Below, one piece after another: positions 1-9,541 of a stretch of DNA of 64,000 bases. Under the pieces are notes generated by a model that worked only from the letters and a program-made list of their open reading frames with translations, searched no databases and was not told the origin of the DNA. The position numbers were made by a program, and so were the translations under genes. The DNA lies in contig JAHJAA010000013.1 of NCBI GenBank assembly GCA_018814305.1, positions 55,239-119,238 of the forward strand. Direction: 5' to 3'. Source of the stretch: Pseudomonadota bacterium (lineage in GTDB: Bacteria > Desulfobacterota > Desulfobulbia > Desulfobulbales > JAGXFP01). The first letter of the stretch is position 1. Each line of letters starts with the position of its first letter.

Positions 1-119
1 TCCCTTTCATAAAAACGGAAGAGGACAATCCCTCCAACGATTAAAATCACCACCACCATCACCAGTAAAACAATCGACGTGAGCGGCCTGACCGTTTGGG
101 TTCTTTTCAACGATTCCAA
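1..119 (-). CDS. N-terminus of a membrane protein truncated by the window edge (TTG start, LESLKRTQTVRPLTSIVLLVMVVVILIVGGIVLFRFYER)
   Basis: Minus-strand open frame with one strong TM segment; GAGGTG-like RBS just upstream of a TTG start; not in the ORF track because it runs off the edge. Confidence 0.45.
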   Translation of the reverse strand, partial: MESLKRTQTVRPLTSIVLLVMVVVILIVGGIVLFRFYER

Positions 120-365
120 AAATCACCTCAATATTATATGGATTTGATAATTTAAGTTCGGTTTCGGCTTCCAGTCAAAAGGCTGAAACGAAGACAGTAA
201 GTTCTTATTTTTTTGGCAAAAAGAGACAAAGGTTCAGGAGATTATAGCGTTTCCACCTGCGCATCAGAGCTAAGGACATTACCATATCTACTAAATTTTG
301 GGTAGTAAAGCGGCGGCCCTTCCATGTATATTCTTGAAATGACTGGATCCAAAATCAATACCTTA

Positions 366-543
366 GGGGCTCGGAAAATGCTGATATACCATAACGCACC
401 CCACCTTCGGGCCATCTTGGGTCGCGCCTCAATCGCAAAATCCTCGCCGTAGCGCTGCTACGCCTGTGGTTTTACTTAATCGGCGCAACCCAACCTGACC
501 CAAATTCGGGCGCGATCCAGGTACATCAGTATTTTCCGAGCCC
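366..543. repeat. Long imperfect inverted-repeat (hairpin) intergenic element
   Basis: Arms GGGCTCGGAAAATGCTGATATACC and GGTACATCAGTATTTTCCGAGCCC are reverse complements with 2 mismatches in 24; inner arms also partly complementary; apex CGTAGC-GCT-GCTACG. Confidence 0.75.
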
Positions 544-617
544 TCAAACTGATTCTACCCAGAAACAAGCTCTCTCAACGAAACGTTCCTCATCCCTTCA
601 GATTTAACGGGGCTTCC

Positions 618-1658
618 TTGACCACCAACCCAACATTTCACACCATTATCATCGGAGCCGGTCCGGCCGGGCTCGCCTGTGCCACCTTGCTCGCGCAGGC
701 TGGCCAGAAGGTTTTGATTTTAGAACGCAAGAATGAGATCGGCCCTAAGATTTGTGCAGGAGGACTTACCAGGTCGGGCCTGGCTGCCCGTATTCCCACG
801 CAGTTGGTGGAACGGACATTCAACAGCCAGGAGGTTATCACCCCTCATCAGCATTGTACTCTGAAGGCCGATCGCCCCATGATCGTTACCGTGGATCGCC
901 GGGCACTTGGTCAATTCATGTTGCACTCCGCCTTGGCCCAAGGTGTGCAGGTGGATACCGGCGTCCAGGTCGTCAAAATTGCCGAAGGACAAGTGATAAC
1001 CCGAACCCGGGAATATTCTTTCGATTATCTGGTTGGGGCCGACGGCAGCTCCTCCCTGGTCCGTCGTTTCCTTGGCCTGCCGACCACCGATATCGGCATG
1101 GGGATCAACCTGTTTGTCCCCGGATCATTTAACCGGATGGAATGGCATTTTGACCACCGTCTATTCAGGAACGGATATGCCTGGATCTTTCCCCACGCCA
1201 AGACTGCGTCCATCGGGGTTTATGCCTCAGATCGATCAATCCCCCCAAGGCAACTCCTCAAAAATTTACACCAATGGGCAGTAAAACATGGTATGAATCT
1301 CTACGATCATCACGTCCAGGCCGCCCGGATCAATTACGATTATCGGGGTTGGCAGTTCGGTCGATATTTTCTAATCGGAGATGCCGCAGGGCTTGCCTCA
1401 CCCCTCACCGGAGAGGGGATACTCCCGGCCATCATCTCCGGAGAAGAAGTCGCCGCCAGGATACTTAACCCTGATTATGATTGCCCATTGCTCCATGACC
1501 TCATCCACCGCCACCGACGACATAGAACTCTGGTGACCATGACCGCCGGAAACAAGGTCACCGCCATTCTGGTCAGTGAGGCCATGGTCCTTGCTTTAAA
1601 ACTGGGATTGATCGATTTCACCAGCCTGGAAATGACAGGGCATCAAACAACCCGTTGA
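618..1658 (+). CDS. Geranylgeranyl reductase family FAD-dependent oxidoreductase
   Basis: N-terminal IIIGAGPAGLACATLLAQAG Rossmann motif; central FLIGDAAGLASPLTGEGI typical of the GGR family. Confidence 0.85.
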   Translation: MTTNPTFHTIIIGAGPAGLACATLLAQAGQKVLILERKNEIGPKICAGGLTRSGLAARIPTQLVERTFNSQEVITPHQHCTLKADRPMIVTVDRRALGQFMLHSALAQGVQVDTGVQVVKIAEGQVITRTREYSFDYLVGADGSSSLVRRFLGLPTTDIGMGINLFVPGSFNRMEWHFDHRLFRNGYAWIFPHAKTASIGVYASDRSIPPRQLLKNLHQWAVKHGMNLYDHHVQAARINYDYRGWQFGRYFLIGDAAGLASPLTGEGILPAIISGEEVAARILNPDYDCPLLHDLIHRHRRHRTLVTMTAGNKVTAILVSEAMVLALKLGLIDFTSLEMTGHQTTR

Positions 1659-1966
1659 ACAAAGTTACAATTTCGCCCAGGAGAAAAATATTCGTGAGCA
1701 CTCAACCTAAAAAATCAAAAACCCTTCTGTACAACATTCTCTTCCTCGCCTTTTGCGGTGGGATCTTTCTCTTCCTTTGGAACGCCCCCCCGGAGTCAAC
1801 CGCCTTTTTACCCCACGACTCGGACCATGAAAGGTTTTTCGCCATGGAGAAGAAAGCTGCGGAGAAGTTCTGTTTAGATTGTCATAATCCCGATGGGCAA
1901 CTCCCCCTGCCGGAAGGGCATCCACCCAAATATCGTTGTCTTTTCTGTCATAAAAAAACTGGGTGA
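1655..1966 (+). CDS. Small membrane-anchored protein with two CxxCH motifs (putative c-type cytochrome)
   Basis: N-terminal TM followed by CLDCH and CLFCH; 4-nt overlap with the upstream CDS. Confidence 0.7.
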   Translation: MNKVTISPRRKIFVSTQPKKSKTLLYNILFLAFCGGIFLFLWNAPPESTAFLPHDSDHERFFAMEKKAAEKFCLDCHNPDGQLPLPEGHPPKYRCLFCHKKTG

Positions 1967-2046
1967 TCCCCCGTCCACCGGAATTATTTCGTATTTTCCC
2001 GACCACGGCCACAAGTCAGGCCGGTAGTCCCTGGGACCTTTACCCC

Positions 2047-2538
2047 ATGAAAGAATCGGCCGCGATTATTATCGATCTGCCAACCCTGGAACAGACTGCT
2101 CGCTTGGGTCGCTATCTGGGCGAGACCGCCCGGGCAGGAGAGATCATCCTGCTCACCGGTCCACTGGGCGCGGGCAAAACCACCTTGGCACAGCACATAG
2201 GAATTGGTACCGGGGTTCCAGAAAATTGCCTGATCACCAGCCCGACCTTCAGTCTCCTCCACGAATACCCGGGGAGACTGCCGCTATACCACATGGACCT
2301 GTATCGGTTAAGCGGCGAAGAGGAACTGGAGGAATTGGGATTTACCGAATACATGTACGGAAACGGACTGACCATCATCGAATGGCCGGACCGCCTTGGA
2401 TCAATGCTGCCAAAAGAAAAGATCGAGGTGGAGCTGCACTTTACCGGCGACTCGAGCCGACGGGCCACAATCTCTTTTCACGGCACCCGCTTCGATCAAA
2501 TCAAACAGGGCCTTGACAAGATCACAACCACGGAATGA
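2047..2538 (+). CDS. tsaE: tRNA (adenosine(37)-N6)-threonylcarbamoyltransferase complex ATPase TsaE
   Basis: Walker A GPLGAGKTTLAQHIG, SPTFSLLHEY, HMDLYRL, EWPDRL; start set to the internal ATG at 2047. Confidence 0.9.
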   Translation: MKESAAIIIDLPTLEQTARLGRYLGETARAGEIILLTGPLGAGKTTLAQHIGIGTGVPENCLITSPTFSLLHEYPGRLPLYHMDLYRLSGEEELEELGFTEYMYGNGLTIIEWPDRLGSMLPKEKIEVELHFTGDSSRRATISFHGTRFDQIKQGLDKITTTE

Positions 2539-2544
2539 TTGGAA

Positions 2545-4323
2545 TCAAGGATCCGCCAGGAATCTTTGAATTACCTTAATCAATTGATCCTTAATAATCG
2601 GCTTAGTTAAATATGCATCCATCCCCACCTTGAGGCATTGATCCTGATCCTCTTGCCGGGCATGGGCGGACAAACCGACGATGGGAATGGGATGATCTCG
2701 GTCGGCTAAGGCCCGGTAACCCGCACCCTCCTCAGTTCTCTCCAACTCCCTAATCCTACGGGTCGCTCCAAGGCCGTCAAGGTTGGGCATCTGGATATCC
2801 ATAAAGACCAGATCGTAGAAATCGTCTTTCAAGCGCTCCAAGGCTTCAACCCCATCATTGGCCACCTGGACCAGACAGCCCTGCCGCTGAAGCAGTAGCA
2901 TTGCCAACTTCTGGTTTACCGGATTATCCTCCACCAGCAGGACCCGTCGACCTCCCTCTGAAACCTTCAAGTGAACACTTGAACCTGCGGCTTGTTTAAT
3001 GGTCGAACTGCCACAGGACTCCTTTTCATCTTCCCGGATTGAAATCAAGGGGATGACAAAGAAAAAGCAACTCCCCTTACCTGAAGTACTGGTCAGATCG
3101 ATGGTTCCTCCCATCAGTTCAACCAGTTGGGCACAGATGGAAAGGCCTAGACCCGTTCCGCCATATTTCCTGGTGGTTGAGGTGTCGGCCTGCTCGAATT
3201 TTTCAAAAATTGCCTTCTGCCGTTCGGCAGGGATACCAATCCCGGTATCCCTTACCGAAAAACGAACCTGAATCTCATCACCACCAGTATCCCTTAAGGC
3301 CTCAACCCTCACTTCGATGCCCCCGGATTCGGTAAACTTCATGGCATTCCCGAGCAGATTCACCAGAATCTGGCGTAAGCGATTTGAATCACCGCAATAT
3401 TGATCAGTCAACTGAGAATCGATGTACCAACTAACGTCAACCCCCTTTTCTTTAGCCGGAATCCGAAACATGGCAGTCACCGACTCAACCAGCTCTTTTA
3501 AATCATAGGGATTGATTTCCAGACTGAGCTTTCCCGCCTCGATCTTGGCCAGATCCAGAATATCATTAATCAAGGCCAGCAGACTGTCCGCCGAAGTCCG
3601 AATCGTTCTGGCGTAATCGAGTTGCTCGCCATTGAGCGGGGTCTCCTCCAGGATCCCGGAAAATCCGATTATAGCGTTCATCGGGGTCCGGAGTTCATGG
3701 CTCATGTTGGCTAAAAAATCACTTTTCATCCGACTGGCCGTTTCCAATCGCTGATTGGTTTCCCGGAGTTCTGCGGTTCGTCCGGCAATCTCGCTTTCCA
3801 GTTCACGGGCGTATTCCTTCTCCTTCTGCTGGATGATCCGGAACTGTCGGTGGTTATCCTCAATCAACTGCAGGTGCTGCCGCTTCATCACCTCAATCTG
3901 TCGCTGGAGCTGTTCATTGACAATGGCCAAGTCATGCTGTTCGAAACGGTTCCGGGCCAGCTCAATGCAGTTGGTGACCATTTGCCCCATGACAGCGAGA
4001 GGATCTGATATTGAATACTGTTCAGGAAAGAGCAAAAGAAGATAGCCCGCCAAGGGGGGAACAACTGCGGTGGCATAGAGCCGCCCCCGGCAGTGAGTAA
4101 ACCCTACCGAGCCATCGGCAATGGAAGCACGAAGCACCGCGAGGTCTGTGTTGTCAAGCTCAGGGAGGTAGGGTGCTTCAGTGGTCTTGGTTCCGTCATC
4201 ACCCTCAAAAATCAGATCTAGATCGGGTAGCAAGAGTCCCAGAATGCCCAAAAACCTCCGGATATTCTCCCGCCCGTCTTCAAAATCGGCAAAAACATGA
4301 TCGAAACTCGCGTCATCGAGCAT
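2545..4323 (-). CDS. Hybrid sensor histidine kinase with C-terminal receiver domain
   Basis: FLANMSHELRTPMNAIIGF H-box, HATPase G-boxes (RDTGIGIP, GGTGLGLSI), REC domain with VFMDIQMPNLDG. Confidence 0.93.
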   Translation of the reverse strand: MLDDASFDHVFADFEDGRENIRRFLGILGLLLPDLDLIFEGDDGTKTTEAPYLPELDNTDLAVLRASIADGSVGFTHCRGRLYATAVVPPLAGYLLLLFPEQYSISDPLAVMGQMVTNCIELARNRFEQHDLAIVNEQLQRQIEVMKRQHLQLIEDNHRQFRIIQQKEKEYARELESEIAGRTAELRETNQRLETASRMKSDFLANMSHELRTPMNAIIGFSGILEETPLNGEQLDYARTIRTSADSLLALINDILDLAKIEAGKLSLEINPYDLKELVESVTAMFRIPAKEKGVDVSWYIDSQLTDQYCGDSNRLRQILVNLLGNAMKFTESGGIEVRVEALRDTGGDEIQVRFSVRDTGIGIPAERQKAIFEKFEQADTSTTRKYGGTGLGLSICAQLVELMGGTIDLTSTSGKGSCFFFVIPLISIREDEKESCGSSTIKQAAGSSVHLKVSEGGRRVLLVEDNPVNQKLAMLLLQRQGCLVQVANDGVEALERLKDDFYDLVFMDIQMPNLDGLGATRRIRELERTEEGAGYRALADRDHPIPIVGLSAHARQEDQDQCLKVGMDAYLTKPIIKDQLIKVIQRFLADP

Positions 4324-4328
4324 TCTTG

Positions 4329-4549
4329 ATGATCTCGCAAAAAGTCATGGGATGGCTAAACAAAAATTTCGATATACGCCCGCAGGAAGTGCCCTTGGGG
4401 TACGGGTAGCAAACGGAGTGAGACTCCGAGGCGTAGTGATTTTGCAGGTGGAAGGCCATACATGTGGTATGCCAAGTGCCTGAAAAATTGCTCCACACGG
4501 GAGGTCGGACTTTTCGTAGTCTTCGCTTCGCTACGACGCCATCATTATT
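4329..4549. repeat. Dispersed intergenic repeat, copy A
   Basis: Shares TCGCAAAAAGTCATGGGATGGCTAA, ATTTCGATATAC, GACTCCGAGG.GTAGTG, GGCCATACAT.TGGTA, CGGACTTTT and ACGCCATCATTATT with 32726-32928; ends carry GCAAAAAGTC / GGACTTTT inverted pairing. Confidence 0.75.
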
Positions 4550-4580
4550 CACCCAGACCATCAGTCGTGACCCACCAGGA

Positions 4581-5429
4581 TCACCCATCGGAAATGTACA
4601 GTTCTTTTGCCTTACTGATCTCACTGGGGAGATCCCTGATGATTACCTTGTAATTATCAAGCTTCATTTTAAGATGTTTCACCAGGGAGGGGGCAAGGGG
4701 TTCTACCTGGTTGGTAACCACGGCATAATTCACTTTTCCGGCAAAATATTCTGCCATCTGCAAAATCCCGATGGGACTTTCCGGGACCACGTCACGACTT
4801 CGATCATGATGGAAACGAATCGCCTTCTGGATATCCTCCGGCAGGTTCCACTGACGGGCCAGGATGGAGCCGACCCGACAGTGATCAGTGCCGATACTCT
4901 CCCGCTCGAATTCTACGATGGAACGTTCCTGGGCATTGAACAGCCGACAGGCGGCTCGAAGCTGCTCACCCGCCACCTGGTCCTCGGCAACCAACCCGAT
5001 ATCATGAATTATTCCGGCCAGAAAACAGTCTTCACCTGATATCCCGAAAATTCTAGTGGCGATCATCTCGGCAAGGATGGCAACCGTTGCCGAGTGCATC
5101 CAGAGATTTTTTCTAGAAAATCCTTCGGCGGGATCCCCCTCTTTGAAAACATCGCGCAGGGCCTCAACTGCGACCAGGTTGCGTAAATTTTTCATGCCGA
5201 TAAAAACCACAGCCTTAGCAATGGAGTCGACCCGGTTCACCAGACCGAAATAGGGACTGTTTACAAGCTTCAGAAGCCGCGAAACCAGTACCGGATCAAG
5301 CCTGATAACCTCTTCAAAATCCTGCATGGTCACGTTACCCGAATGAACCATCTGATTAACCCGGATCGCGACATGGGGCAGGGTTTTTAAATCGCTGTAT
5401 TTTTTAGCGATGGTTTCGGCGTTAAACAT
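4581..5429 (-). CDS. HDOD domain signalling protein
   Basis: TLPHVAIRVNQMVHSGNVTMQDFEEVIRLDPVLVSRLLKLVNSPYFG; LAGIIHDIGLV; GRILARQWNLP-like region. Confidence 0.9.
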   Translation of the reverse strand: MFNAETIAKKYSDLKTLPHVAIRVNQMVHSGNVTMQDFEEVIRLDPVLVSRLLKLVNSPYFGLVNRVDSIAKAVVFIGMKNLRNLVAVEALRDVFKEGDPAEGFSRKNLWMHSATVAILAEMIATRIFGISGEDCFLAGIIHDIGLVAEDQVAGEQLRAACRLFNAQERSIVEFERESIGTDHCRVGSILARQWNLPEDIQKAIRFHHDRSRDVVPESPIGILQMAEYFAGKVNYAVVTNQVEPLAPSLVKHLKMKLDNYKVIIRDLPSEISKAKELYISDG

Positions 5430-5468
5430 ATCGGAACGAGACCAAATGGAGGCAAGTTGATGGCAGTG

Positions 5469-5804
5469 TTATCGTAGATCAAGGGATACGGCCAGGGCCA
5501 ACAGGGCATCCAAACGTGCCACATCAGCGGTTGCGGCGATTCCGCCCTGTCGTCCAGTCTTTTCCAACTCTTCCGCCAAGGATCTGACCCCTTCGATTCC
5601 GAGACTGGCAGCGGCACCTTTCATACTATGGGCAGCCTGCATCAAACCTTCAGGATCGGAGGCTGCAACTGCTGCCTTTATCCGCTCTAGATCCGATCCG
5701 GACGATGAATGAAACAGCTCAAGTAATTCCTTAAGCATCTCTTCGTCATTGCCTGACTGATCCAAGGCAAATTCTCTGTTCCAATGCAATTCATCCATAC
5801 ACAC
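5469..5804 (-). CDS. HPt domain protein
   Basis: AAHSMKGAAASLGIEGVRSLAEELEKTGRQG phosphotransfer motif. Confidence 0.9.
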   Translation of the reverse strand: MCMDELHWNREFALDQSGNDEEMLKELLELFHSSSGSDLERIKAAVAASDPEGLMQAAHSMKGAAASLGIEGVRSLAEELEKTGRQGGIAATADVARLDALLALAVSLDLR

Positions 5805-6051
5805 CCCCTAACCCAGATAAAATAAGAAGAAAAGTCAGGCTCTGGATCAGCGCCTGACTCATACGTTCTACAGTTTTTTTAAAACTCCTTATTCGAAGGC
5901 TTGCCATAAAAAAACACGAAAACTCTTACTCAGCTACTTGCCCCATCGAAACAACGGACCACCACCGATTCCCTTTCGACCAGAGAAATCCTCTTCATCA
6001 ATTATGAAGGGAAAAAGGTTGCCAGGGCAAGTTTTATTTGGGACTGGAATT

Positions 6052-6681
6052 TTACAGAGCAAGATCGGCAAATGGAATTTCACCGGCCCTGATTAAGATG
6101 AGAGCTTCCCCATCGAGAGCAACAATAGTTGAACCTGCCCCTCCCGGGGTTCTCCCCCCAGCAAAGGTGAAAGCAAGACCATCCGGAAAAAGGGCTTTTA
6201 CATGTGAGGCCGTGACGGGGGGAGGAACTCCGCTGGGATTGGCACTGGTGCCGGTGATAATACCTCCGGCAGCTGCGGCAATTTTACGGGCTACCGGGTG
6301 GGAAGAAAGCCTGACCGCCACCGAGCCGTCCCGACCGGTAACCGCAAGGGGTAATCCCTTTATCCCTTGAAAGATCAAGGTAAGGGGGCCCGGCCAAAAC
6401 TGATCCATCAACTGATCATACCGGGATGGGATCCGGTCGGTTAACCTGGAAAGGCTGGAACAACTGTCAATCAACAGAAGAAAAGGCTTAGCCGGATCCC
6501 GCTCTTTCAACTGAGAGAGCCGAACAAGGGCCGCCGGTTGAAAAGGATCAACCGCCAGACCGTAGAAAGTCTCAGTTGGGAAAGCAACCACCCCGCCGGC
6601 TTGAATCAATTGACCGGCTCGATGGATGGCCCCATCAATCCCTTTCGGTGGAGATTCCCCGTTATCAGATTCCTGCTTCAA
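6052..6681 (-). CDS. Sua5/YciO/YrdC family L-threonylcarbamoyladenylate synthase
   Basis: GGVVAFPTETFYGLAVDP, KERDPAKPFLLLI, FWPGPLTLIF, TGTSANPSG; start uncertain because the annotated ORF overlaps purE antiparallel-frame sequence. Confidence 0.85.
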   Translation of the reverse strand: MKQESDNGESPPKGIDGAIHRAGQLIQAGGVVAFPTETFYGLAVDPFQPAALVRLSQLKERDPAKPFLLLIDSCSSLSRLTDRIPSRYDQLMDQFWPGPLTLIFQGIKGLPLAVTGRDGSVAVRLSSHPVARKIAAAAGGIITGTSANPSGVPPPVTASHVKALFPDGLAFTFAGGRTPGGAGSTIVALDGEALILIRAGEIPFADLAL

Positions 6682-8458
6682 TGGAACGGGCCTTTTTTTC
6701 GACCTCTTCGGCCATCGTCTCTTTGAGAACCGCCAGTTTGTGTTCAATACCAATATCGCTGGTCCCGAGAATCTGGGCGGCCAGAATGGCTGCATTTTTG
6801 GCCCCGGCCTTGCCAATTCCCATGGTGGCAACCGGAACACCGGGAGGCATCTGGACCGTTGAAAGCAGTGCATCAAGACCATTCAATGAAGAAGAATCAA
6901 TGGGTACCCCAATCACTGGCAAGGTGGTATGAGCCGCCAGAACCCCACCCAGATGAGCCGCCATCCCAGCCGCAGCGATGACAACTTTGAGCCCCCGATC
7001 CCGGGCGCTGGCCGCATAGGCTACAGCCCGCTCTGGAGAGCGATGGGCCGAAGCCACCGTAATTTCACAGGGGATCCCAAACTTTTTGAGTTGATCGACG
7101 CATCCTTGCATCACCGGAAGGTCGGAGTCGCTACCCATGACGATCCCGACCAGAGGGGAGCCGGCCATCCGCCGGAGGGCCTTACGGCCGATATCCTTCC
7201 GGTAATAGCAATCCTGCCAATGGATCATCGAAACGACACGATAGGCATCATCAATAGCGGATGCCAAGGTATCACCGATGGCTGTTACGCCTAGTACGCG
7301 ACCACCGGCATTAACGACCTCTTCTCCACGGAGCGTGGTCCCAGCATGAAAGACCTGCACTCCGGGGACCTCAGCTGCCTGATCAAGCCCCGTAATAGCA
7401 TGCCCTTTTTCATAGGCACCCGGGTATCCGCCCGAAGCCATCACCACACATACGGTGGGCCGTGGATCCAACCGCAGTTCAACCTCGGACAGGCGGCCAT
7501 CAATCACTGCATTCATGACCTCCACCAGATCACAGTCTAAACGCATCAGGAGCGGCTGGGCTTCGGGATCACCGAACCGACAATTAAATTCAAGTACCTT
7601 GACCCGACCATTATTGATCATCAAGCCCGCATAGAGAATGCCCTGATAAGGACAGCCTTCGGCAGCCATGGCCGCAACGGTCTTATACATGACGTTCTTC
7701 ATAACATCTTCGTGAATCTCTTTCGTTACCACCGGTGCAGGAGAATAGGCTCCCATCCCGCCGGTATTGGGGCCCTGATCTCCATCAAATACGGCTTTAT
7801 GATCCTGGGATGAGGGAAGTGGCAAAACGGTTTTTCCATCGGTAAAGGCAAGAAAAGAGGCCTCCTCTCCCACCAGGAACTCCTCGATAACGACCCGGTT
7901 GCCGGCCTCTCCAAAGGCCTTTTCGGCCAGAATCAGGTCCACAGCTCGAATAGCTTCCTCAATATCGGCGGCAACGATAACCCCCTTGCCGGCAGCGAGA
8001 CCGTCCGCCTTAACCACCAATGGTGCGCCTACCGCACGAATATAGGCTACCGCCTGATCTCGATCAGTGAATACACCGTATTCAGCAGAGGGAATACCAT
8101 ACTTTTTCATGAGGTCCTTGGTAAACACCTTACTTCCCTCAAGGGCCGCAGCCTTCTGCTCAGGACCGAACACTCTCAATCCCTTAGCTTTAAAGAAATC
8201 GACAACCCCCATGGTCAAGGGCACTTCGGGGCCAACCACCGTGAGATCAATCCTTTCCCGTTGGGCAAATTCAGCTAGTCCTTTAATATCATCCGCCGCA
8301 ATTTCAACACATTCGGCATCTTGTCCAATCCCTACGTTTCCGGGTGCACAATAGACCTGATTAACCTGGGAACTTTGCCTGATCTTCCACACCAGGGCGT
8401 GTTCCCTTCCCCCCGAACCGATAACAAGAATTCTCATCGAATCTCTCCTTGACTGCAC
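6665..8458 (-). CDS. purDE: Fused phosphoribosylamine-glycine ligase (PurD) and N5-CAIR mutase (PurE)
   Basis: N-terminus MRILVIGSGGREHALVWKI (PurD) through DIGRKAL, then directly SPLVGIVMGSDSDLPVM...SAHRSPERA...AGMAAHLGGVLAAHTTLPVIGVP (PurE), with no stop. Confidence 0.95.
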   Translation of the reverse strand: MQSRRDSMRILVIGSGGREHALVWKIRQSSQVNQVYCAPGNVGIGQDAECVEIAADDIKGLAEFAQRERIDLTVVGPEVPLTMGVVDFFKAKGLRVFGPEQKAAALEGSKVFTKDLMKKYGIPSAEYGVFTDRDQAVAYIRAVGAPLVVKADGLAAGKGVIVAADIEEAIRAVDLILAEKAFGEAGNRVVIEEFLVGEEASFLAFTDGKTVLPLPSSQDHKAVFDGDQGPNTGGMGAYSPAPVVTKEIHEDVMKNVMYKTVAAMAAEGCPYQGILYAGLMINNGRVKVLEFNCRFGDPEAQPLLMRLDCDLVEVMNAVIDGRLSEVELRLDPRPTVCVVMASGGYPGAYEKGHAITGLDQAAEVPGVQVFHAGTTLRGEEVVNAGGRVLGVTAIGDTLASAIDDAYRVVSMIHWQDCYYRKDIGRKALRRMAGSPLVGIVMGSDSDLPVMQGCVDQLKKFGIPCEITVASAHRSPERAVAYAASARDRGLKVVIAAAGMAAHLGGVLAAHTTLPVIGVPIDSSSLNGLDALLSTVQMPPGVPVATMGIGKAGAKNAAILAAQILGTSDIGIEHKLAVLKETMAEEVEKKARSIEAGI

Positions 8459-8722
8459 CTGGGTTGCTTGTCACTTATCGCGACCGCATCCTTTCTAAAA
8501 ACCAAATAAATTTCTCGCCTCTAACAACTCAACAAAATCGCTATGGTACCCACCCACCGGTTCCCTTGTCAAGCGTCAACAGATATCAAGGGTTCAGGCG
8601 GTTTTTAACCTTTGAACAAGCACCCCACGTGACCTTGGCGAACCAAGTATCCGATAGAGACCTATTTCATTATTTTTACCTTGACACCAGGAAGACCCCC
8701 TAGGTATGTTACCTGAATCGCA

Positions 8723-8740
8723 AATGAATATACATTCATT
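8723..8740. promoter_or_regulatory. Putative TetR-family operator
   Basis: Perfect inverted repeat AATGAAT-ATAC-ATTCATT in the intergenic region upstream of the TetR gene. Confidence 0.5.
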
Positions 8741-8876
8741 ATTATATATTCATCGCATGGCTTTTTCCTGTCTGCACCGAGTCGGGGAACCCCCAAACGC
8801 CTATGAACCACCCGGGATCCTCAGCGTTGGCAGGAGGTTTAAACGTATACCCGCTACCCCGGAGATCTGACCCCTG

Positions 8877-9512
8877 ATGGCGACCAAAACCACAGAAAAC
8901 ACCCCCTTGAGCCCCGAAAAGGCTATTCGAATTCAGGATAAACACCGTAAGATTATTCTCGCTGCCATAAAGGTATTTGCCCGTAAGGGTTTTTTCAGCG
9001 CCCGAATCTCGGATATTGCCCAGGAAGCTGAAGTGGCCGATGGAACGATCTATCTGTACTTTAACAACAAATACGATATTCTTATTTCCATTTTTGAGGA
9101 AGAGATCGGCAAGATCATTGTTGATATCAAAGAAAGGATAAACCAGGAAGAAGATCCAAAGAGAATGTTACGATTGTTCGCTGCAAATCATATGCGGTTG
9201 GTCAAAGAAAGAAAGGATCTGTCCGAGGTTCTGCAAATGGAACTTCGGCAAAGCAACAAGTTCATGCGTGAATATCGCAATACAAGATTCATCGAGTATG
9301 TCGATATTATCTCAAGGATAATCCATAAAGGCCAGGAACTAAACGTCTTCCGAAAAGACGTATTGCCCGGTGTAGCCAAACGGGCTTTTTTCGGAGCCCT
9401 GGATGAAACGGCACGGCTATGGATCCTTTCCCCAACCAATCAGTATACTATCGAGGAAGCGGCAAACCAGATAAGCAGTATCTTCCTGTCAGGTATCGAA
9501 CAAGCGAACTAG
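8877..9512 (+). CDS. TetR/AcrR family transcriptional regulator (FadR-like)
   Basis: HTH KIILAAIKVFARKGFFSARISDIAQEAEVADGTIYLYFNNKYDIL. Confidence 0.92.
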   Translation: MATKTTENTPLSPEKAIRIQDKHRKIILAAIKVFARKGFFSARISDIAQEAEVADGTIYLYFNNKYDILISIFEEEIGKIIVDIKERINQEEDPKRMLRLFAANHMRLVKERKDLSEVLQMELRQSNKFMREYRNTRFIEYVDIISRIIHKGQELNVFRKDVLPGVAKRAFFGALDETARLWILSPTNQYTIEEAANQISSIFLSGIEQAN

Positions 9513-9541
9513 CGTTTCTCCCCTAAGCTCCGATCCGGAGA

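Noticed and set aside
4464-5039. 191-aa plus-strand ORF
   Set aside because: Antisense of the HDOD gene and of repeat copy A
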